From positions 186,001 through 250,000 of the forward strand of contig NZ_JAKWJP010000003.1 of assembly GCF_022761035.1 (NCBI RefSeq): a DNA stretch of 64,000 nucleotides, given 5' to 3'. Under the pieces are notes generated by a model. The model made no database searches. It was not told the DNA's origin and saw nothing but the letters and a program-made list of their open reading frames with translations. Position numbers and translations under genes: made by a program. Source of the DNA: Microbacterium sp. SS28. GTDB lineage: Bacteria; Actinomycetota; Actinomycetes; Actinomycetales; Microbacteriaceae. Below are positions 59,985 through 64,000 of the stretch, in pieces; the first letter of the stretch is position 1; the number at the start of each line of letters is the position of its first letter.

Positions 59985-60929
59985 ATGACGAGCATCGTCG
60001 CTGACGACGTCGCCGCATCCCCGGCCGCGCCCCCGCCGTCCGACCGTCGCCGGCGTTCGAAGCTCGCGCTGCGCAACACGCTGGTCGGCTGGAGCTTCAT
60101 CCTGCCGAACTTCATCGGGTTCGCGGTGCTGACGCTGGTCCCGGTGATCACGCTGTTCTACATGTCGTTCACGAATTGGAACGTGTTCGGCAAGGCGGAC
60201 TGGGTGGGGCTGGCGAACTTCCAGCGTCTGCTCGGCGACGGCAGCTTCCGGATCGCCGTCGTGAACACGCTGTACTACTCGGCGCTGCACATCCCGCTGA
60301 CGATCATCGTCTCGCTGGGCCTCGCGCTGCTGCTGAACAACAAGCTCCGCGGCATCGCGTTCTTCCGAACCGCCGCGTTCTTCCCCTACATCACGTCGAT
60401 CGTCGCCATCGCGGTCGTGTGGAACCTGCTGTTCAGCCCCGACTACGGCCCGATCAACCAGATCCTGCGGTTCATCGGCTTCGAGAACCCGCCCGGATGG
60501 CTGACCTCGGCGGAGTGGGCGATGCCCGCCGTCGTGATCGTCTCGACGTGGCGCGATATGGGCTACTACATGATCCTCTTCCTCGCGGGCCTGCAGACCG
60601 TGCCGCGCGAGCTGCACGAGGCAGCCCGCGTGGACGGCGCGAACGTGTTCCAGCGGTTCGTGAATGTGACACTGCCCTGCCTGCGCCCGACGATGTTCTT
60701 CGTCACCGTGATGCTGACCATCAACTCGTTCAAGATCTTCGACCTGATCCTCGTGATGACCGACGGCGGGCCGGGCCAGTCCACCCTCGTGCTCTCGCAG
60801 TTCATCTATCGGAAGGGCTTCGAGGAGTCCCAGTTCGGCTACGCATCCGCGGCGGCCGTGGCCCTGTTCCTGATGTGCATCGTCGTGACGATCATCCAGT
60901 TCTTCTGGAACAAGCGGAGGAGCATCTGA
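59985..60929 (+). CDS. Carbohydrate ABC transporter permease, MalF type
   Basis: 314 residues. NTLVGWSFILPNFIGFAVLT starts the first helix, then TNWNVFGKADWVGLANFQRL. The EAA loop is ELHEAARVDGANVFQRFVNV and the end helix VALFLMCIVVTIIQFFWNKR. AGGAGG precedes the ATG. It overlaps the next permease by one base (TGATG). It forms the channel with the MalG-type partner. Confidence 0.94.
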   Translation: MTSIVADDVAASPAAPPPSDRRRRSKLALRNTLVGWSFILPNFIGFAVLTLVPVITLFYMSFTNWNVFGKADWVGLANFQRLLGDGSFRIAVVNTLYYSALHIPLTIIVSLGLALLLNNKLRGIAFFRTAAFFPYITSIVAIAVVWNLLFSPDYGPINQILRFIGFENPPGWLTSAEWAMPAVVIVSTWRDMGYYMILFLAGLQTVPRELHEAARVDGANVFQRFVNVTLPCLRPTMFFVTVMLTINSFKIFDLILVMTDGGPGQSTLVLSQFIYRKGFEESQFGYASAAAVALFLMCIVVTIIQFFWNKRRSI

Positions 60930-61846
60930 TGACCGCTCTGGAAAGCCCCATCGACCGCCGTCAGCTGCGCAAGGTCGCCGAGGAGGAGTCCCCGCCCCCG
61001 GTCGACAAGGCCAGCCTGACCCCGAAGCAGCGCGGGCTGCGGATCCTCGGCTACACGGTCCTCACGCTCGCCGCGATCGGCCTGCTCATGCCGTTCTTCT
61101 GGATGGTCATGAGCTCGCTGAAGTCTGCGAACGAGGTCTTCTCGGTGCCGATCACGTGGTTCCCCGAGACGTTCGTGTGGCAGAACTACCTCGACATCTG
61201 GACCGAGTCCGGCATGCTGACGTGGATCCGCAACACGCTCGTGCTGGCCGTCGTCGTGACGTTCCTGCAGGTGCTGACCGGCTCGTTCGCCGCCTACGGC
61301 TTCGCGAAGATGCGCTTCCCCGGCCGGGACGTGCTGTTCATCGTCTACATCGGCACGATCGCGGTGCCGTGGCAGTCGTACATGATCCCGCAGTTCATCC
61401 TGCTGTCCAACTTCAAGGTGTCCAACACCCTGTGGGCGATCGTGCTGATCCAGGCGTTCGGCGCGTTCGGCGTGTTCCTCATGAAGCAGTACTACGAGAC
61501 CATCCCCGAGGAGCTCTCCGAAGCGGCCCGGCTGGACGGGCTCAGCGAGTACGGGATCTGGCGACGGATCATGCTGCCACTGTCGATCCCGGCGCTCGCG
61601 AGCCTCACGCTGCTGACGTTCGTGAACACCTGGAACGACTACCTCGGACCCCTCATCTACCTGCGCAACCCCGACCTGTGGACCATCCAGCTGGGTCTGA
61701 AGAGCTTCGTCTCCAACCTCTACGACACCAACTACGCGCTGCTCTTCGCGGGCCTGACGATCTCGGTCATCCCGATCGCGATCATCTTCATGCTCGGCCA
61801 GAAGTACTTCATCGAAGGCATCGCCACGAGCGGGATGAAGGGGTGA
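60929..61846 (+). CDS. Carbohydrate ABC transporter permease, MalG type
   Basis: 305 residues. LGYTVLTLAAIGLLMPFFWM with MVMSSLKSANEVFSVPITW is the MalG start. The EAA loop is ELSEAARLDGLSEYGIWRRI, and LTFVNTWNDYLGPLIYLRNP is near the end. GGAGGAG lies before the start, within the end of the previous gene. The stop is followed within three bases by the DUF624 ATG. Confidence 0.94.
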   Translation: MTALESPIDRRQLRKVAEEESPPPVDKASLTPKQRGLRILGYTVLTLAAIGLLMPFFWMVMSSLKSANEVFSVPITWFPETFVWQNYLDIWTESGMLTWIRNTLVLAVVVTFLQVLTGSFAAYGFAKMRFPGRDVLFIVYIGTIAVPWQSYMIPQFILLSNFKVSNTLWAIVLIQAFGAFGVFLMKQYYETIPEELSEAARLDGLSEYGIWRRIMLPLSIPALASLTLLTFVNTWNDYLGPLIYLRNPDLWTIQLGLKSFVSNLYDTNYALLFAGLTISVIPIAIIFMLGQKYFIEGIATSGMKG

Positions 61847-61848
61847 CC

Positions 61849-62529
61849 ATGGTCCGCCGCCTCGGCCTCAGCCAGGACGCGTACGCGAACGTCTTCGGCG
61901 TCGCCTACCTCGCCCTCATCACCAACGCCCTGCTGCTCGCCGCGAGCCTCCCGCTGGCGGTGCTGCTGATCACGACCGACCCCGCGCGCTCGTGGCCGCT
62001 GCTCGCGGTCGCCGCGCCGCTCGCCGCGCCCGGCGTGACCGCCGCGTTCACGGTGTTCCGCGCGCACGGCGACGGGAGCACGACGCCCGCCCGCGACTTC
62101 GTCCGGGGCCTGCGCGCGACCTGGCGGCGGGCGCTGGCGATCGGCGCGATGCTGACCGCGCTGGTCGTCGTGCTGCTCGTCGACGTCCGCGCGTTCTCGG
62201 GCACGAGCTTCGGGGTCGTCGCGATCCCGCTGCTCGGGGTGCTCACGGTGCTCGCCGCCGCGTGCGGGCTGCTGGCCCTCGTCGCGATCGCGGAAGAGCC
62301 CACCGCGCGCATCCGCGACGTGCTCAAGGCGAGCGCGTACCTCGCGGTCCGCCGCTGGCACCTCTCCGCCGTGTCGCTGCTCATCCTCGGCCTGCAGGTC
62401 GCGCTGTTCGCGACCCTGCCCGCGATCGCGCTCGGCATCACCGCCTCCGCCGCCCTCTACCTCGCGTGGGCGAACTCCCGCTACACGCTCCGGCCCGTGC
62501 TCGGCATCGCCGACGCGCGGACCGCCTGA
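61849..62529 (+). CDS. DUF624 (YesL-like) membrane protein
   Basis: 226 residues from the ATG at 61849 (a GTG at 61843 overlapping the previous stop is possible). Five or six hydrophobic segments: VFGVAYLALITNALLLAASL, RALAIGAMLTALVVVLLVDV, FGVVAIPLLGVLTVLAAACG, LSAVSLLILGLQVALFATLP. YesL-type proteins accompany sugar importers of the same MalFG class in pectin and glycosaminoglycan loci of Gram-positive bacteria. Their role, perhaps as a transporter accessory, is not settled. Confidence 0.88.
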   Translation: MVRRLGLSQDAYANVFGVAYLALITNALLLAASLPLAVLLITTDPARSWPLLAVAAPLAAPGVTAAFTVFRAHGDGSTTPARDFVRGLRATWRRALAIGAMLTALVVVLLVDVRAFSGTSFGVVAIPLLGVLTVLAAACGLLALVAIAEEPTARIRDVLKASAYLAVRRWHLSAVSLLILGLQVALFATLPAIALGITASAALYLAWANSRYTLRPVLGIADARTA

Positions 62530-62555
62530 ACACCGACGAAAGACGACGACGACCG

Positions 62556-63740
62556 ATGACGACCACGCCCCCGGCCCGGCAGAGCTCCGCCCTCGCGGTC
62601 GACTCAGCCCTCGCAGGCGCCCTGTCGACCGTCCGCCGCAACATCGCGGCGTTCGGCGACCTCTACCCCGACGACACGACGCGGGACGACCGCTACCCGC
62701 TGCGCCCTGCCGCGGGCGCGTTCCCCGAAGGCGGCAACCGCGGCTGGACGACGAGCTTCTGGCCCGGCATGCAGTGGCTAGCGTGGGAGCGCACGGGCGA
62801 TCCCGCCTTCCGCGACGCGGGGCTGCGGCACGCCGCCGACTTCGCGCGCCGCGTCCGCCAGGGCGAAGACCTCGAGACGCACGACCTGGGCTTCCTCTAC
62901 ACGCTGGCGGCCGTCGCGCCGTGGCGTCTCCTCGGCGACGAGCACGCACGCTCGGCCGCGCTGCTCGCAGCCGACCACCTCATGAAGCGCCTGCTCGAGC
63001 CCGCCGGGGTCATCCAGGCGTGGGGCGACCTGTCCGACCCCGCTCAGCGCGGCCGCACGATCATCGACAGCCTCATGAACATGCCGCTCCTGACGTGGGC
63101 GCACGAGCAGACCGGCGAGGAGCGGTTCGCCGACGCGGTCCGCCGCCACACGACGCAGCTGCGCGAGAACATCCTGCGCGCGGATGACTCGACCTTCCAC
63201 ACGTTCTACTGGGATCCCGCGACGGGTGATCCCGTCCGCGGCGCGACCGAGCAGGGCGCGTTCGACGACTCGTGCTGGGCGCGCGGTCAGGCGTGGGGCG
63301 TCTACGGCTTCGCGCTCAACTACCGCGCCACCGACGACGCGTCGCTGCTCGAGGCGGCCTGGCGCTGCGCCGAGTACTTCCTCGCGCACCTGCCCTCCGA
63401 CGGCGTGCCGTACTGGGACCTCGTCTACACCGACGGCAGCGACGCCCCGCGCGACAGCTCGGCCGCCGCGATCGCGGCGTGCGGCTTCCTCGAGCTCGCG
63501 CGCCTCGACGACGACCCCGAGCGCGCGCACCGCGCGCAGGCGGTCGGCGAGAAGCTCGTCGCGGACCTCATCGCGGGGTACGCGCCGGCGCAGCCCGAGG
63601 ATGCCGACGCCCTCCTGCTGCACAGCGTCTACGACCTGCCGAAGGATGTCGGCGTCGACGAGGGCACCCTCTGGGGCGACTACTTCTACCTCGAGGCCCT
63701 GACGCGGATCGCCGACCCCGAGTGGGTGACGTACTGGTGA
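62556..63740 (+). CDS. Glycoside hydrolase family 88 (unsaturated glucuronyl/galacturonyl hydrolase)
   Basis: 394 residues, cytoplasmic. NRGWTTSFWPGMQWLAWERT, then ETHDLGFLY (D110) and RTIIDSLMNMPLLTW (D171) give the two catalytic Asp residues of UGL/YteR enzymes, which hydrate the C4-C5 double bond left by polysaccharide lyases. SCWARGQAWGVYGFALNYRA and TLWGDYFYLEALTRIADPEW are conserved. It removes unsaturated uronic residues, the product of the heparinase-type lyase. Ribosome site weak (GACGAAAGACGACGAC). Its last 60 bases are duplicated just downstream. Confidence 0.93.
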   Translation: MTTTPPARQSSALAVDSALAGALSTVRRNIAAFGDLYPDDTTRDDRYPLRPAAGAFPEGGNRGWTTSFWPGMQWLAWERTGDPAFRDAGLRHAADFARRVRQGEDLETHDLGFLYTLAAVAPWRLLGDEHARSAALLAADHLMKRLLEPAGVIQAWGDLSDPAQRGRTIIDSLMNMPLLTWAHEQTGEERFADAVRRHTTQLRENILRADDSTFHTFYWDPATGDPVRGATEQGAFDDSCWARGQAWGVYGFALNYRATDDASLLEAAWRCAEYFLAHLPSDGVPYWDLVYTDGSDAPRDSSAAAIAACGFLELARLDDDPERAHRAQAVGEKLVADLIAGYAPAQPEDADALLLHSVYDLPKDVGVDEGTLWGDYFYLEALTRIADPEWVTYW

Positions 63741-63808
63741 GCACTGTGTACTTCTCCCTCGAAGCGCTCACGCGGATCGCCGACCCCGAGTGGGTGACGT
63801 ACTGGTGA
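63681..63808 (+). repeat. 60-bp imperfect tandem copy of the GH88 3' end
   Basis: 63681-63740 (the GH88 end) recurs at 63749-63808 with four substitutions; only one changes an amino acid (YFY to YFS). An 8-bp unrelated spacer separates them. Both copies end with the same stop and its GTGA context. Confidence 0.92.
63737..63808 (+). CDS. 23-codon micro-ORF made from the duplicated GH88 tail
   Basis: A GTG at 63737 overlaps the GH88 stop (GTGA) and opens VSTVYFSLEALTRIADPEW then VTYW, ending at 63806-63808 where the next gene's GTG overlaps again. It is thus linked by overlap at both ends. It could be a remnant of a second GH88 gene, or just a coupling bridge for the FAH gene. A functional peptide is doubtful. 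Confidence 0.35.
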   Translation: MSTVYFSLEALTRIADPEWVTYW

Positions 63809-64000
63809 GGCTCGTCACGCTGCGGACTCCCGCAGGCGCGCGACCGGCCGTCGTCGCGACGGTCGACGGCGTCGACCGGGCCGTCGAGCTGCCGTTCGCC
63901 ACGACTGTCGTCGAGGTGCTGGCCGATCCCGCGCTGCGCGATCAGGCGACGGATGCCGCGGCCGCCGCCACGGCGGCGAACCCCGCGCTCGCGGGGCTCG
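63805..64000 (+). CDS. FAH-family hydrolase, N-terminal part (runs off right edge)
   Basis: The GTG at 63805 overlaps the micro-ORF stop. The visible 65 residues, starting RLVTLRTPAGARPAVVATVD and continuing GVDRAVELPFATTVVEVLAD, resemble the N-terminal cap of fumarylacetoacetate hydrolase-family proteins (compare RIANLDGRAVLVTEGGAVD in FAH 2 at 24351). The catalytic domain is outside the window. In a uronic-acid locus it might act on a keto-deoxy acid. Confidence 0.6.
   Translation, partial: MRLVTLRTPAGARPAVVATVDGVDRAVELPFATTVVEVLADPALRDQATDAAAAATAANPALAGL

Noticed and set aside
56497..60018. A 1173-codon open frame on the minus strand
   Set aside because: It is antisense to DUF2264 and a sugar-binding protein, is Arg/Val/Glu-rich low-complexity sequence and shows no domain; an artefact of high-GC third positions.
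1..64000. tRNA, rRNA, CRISPR array, insertion sequence, prophage or riboswitch
   Set aside because: I looked for cloverleaf-like stems, spaced direct repeats, transposase motifs, integrases and conserved riboswitch cores and saw none; the window reads as ordinary chromosomal metabolic DNA.

Overview
The window is very GC-rich, gene-dense chromosomal DNA. It has SDR-type ribosome sites, many ATGA/GTGA gene overlaps, GTG starts and several probable leaderless genes with a TANNNT box 6 nt before ATG. Gene content (many ABC importers, glycosidases, LacI/IclR/LysR regulators, luciferase-like monooxygenases) and protein style fit a Microbacteriaceae actinobacterium, most likely Microbacterium. That placement is an inference; there is no rRNA, tRNA, insertion sequence, phage or CRISPR sequence to anchor it.

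Layout. (1) 1-3390: a carbohydrate ABC importer (binding lipoprotein and permease, running off the left edge) with a LacI repressor; three copies of a TTTACCGGTAA-type operator link them. (2) 3425-7620: a LysR gene broken by a perfect 19-bp tandem duplication, a CaiB/BaiF CoA-transferase, an SRPBCC-ArsR pair behind three inverted repeats, and a YihY/BrkB membrane protein. (3) 7717-20395: GH1 beta-glucosidase, a peptide-type ABC importer with a permease-ATPase fusion, a LysR regulator, a quercetinase-like cupin, an alpha/beta hydrolase, a GH78 alpha-L-rhamnosidase and a second hydrolase. Together these look like a flavonol rhamnoglucoside (rutin-type) degradation locus. (4) 20406-25202: IclR regulator, carboxymuconolactone-decarboxylase-like protein, two SDRs and two FAH-fold hydrolases. 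Boxes of the form TTCA-N5-YGAA occur here and in front of the GH1 gene, tying (3) and (4) together; an L-rhamnose oxidation route is one attractive reading.

(5) 25340-46488: a second peptide-type importer with five flavin-dependent luciferase-like monooxygenases, DUF1684, an MFS-GNAT fusion, a sarcosine-oxidase-like flavoprotein, a GNAT acetyltransferase, an amino-acid ABC importer, an M20 amidohydrolase and a rhodanese. The set of N-acetyltransferase, flavin monooxygenase, amino-acid importer and deacylase matches the logic of the Bacillus ytm/yxe S-alkylcysteine salvage operons. (6) 46510-51600: a surface-polymer locus with a VTC-fold polyphosphate polymerase, DUF4956 membrane protein, GT2-GtrA glycosyltransferase, NAGPA-type phosphodiester glycosidase and a repetitive beta-helix lipoprotein. 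(7) 51664-64000: a uronic-acid polysaccharide utilisation locus with GH35, a DeoR/LacI chimeric regulator, heparinase II/III, DUF2264, a sugar ABC importer, DUF624, GH88 and the start of an FAH hydrolase.

Several structures recur. Strong GC hairpins without a U-tract follow four of the five binding-protein genes. Apparent -10 boxes sit 6 nt before ATG and partly inside operators. A 60-bp copy of the GH88 gene end forms a 23-codon overlapping micro-ORF.
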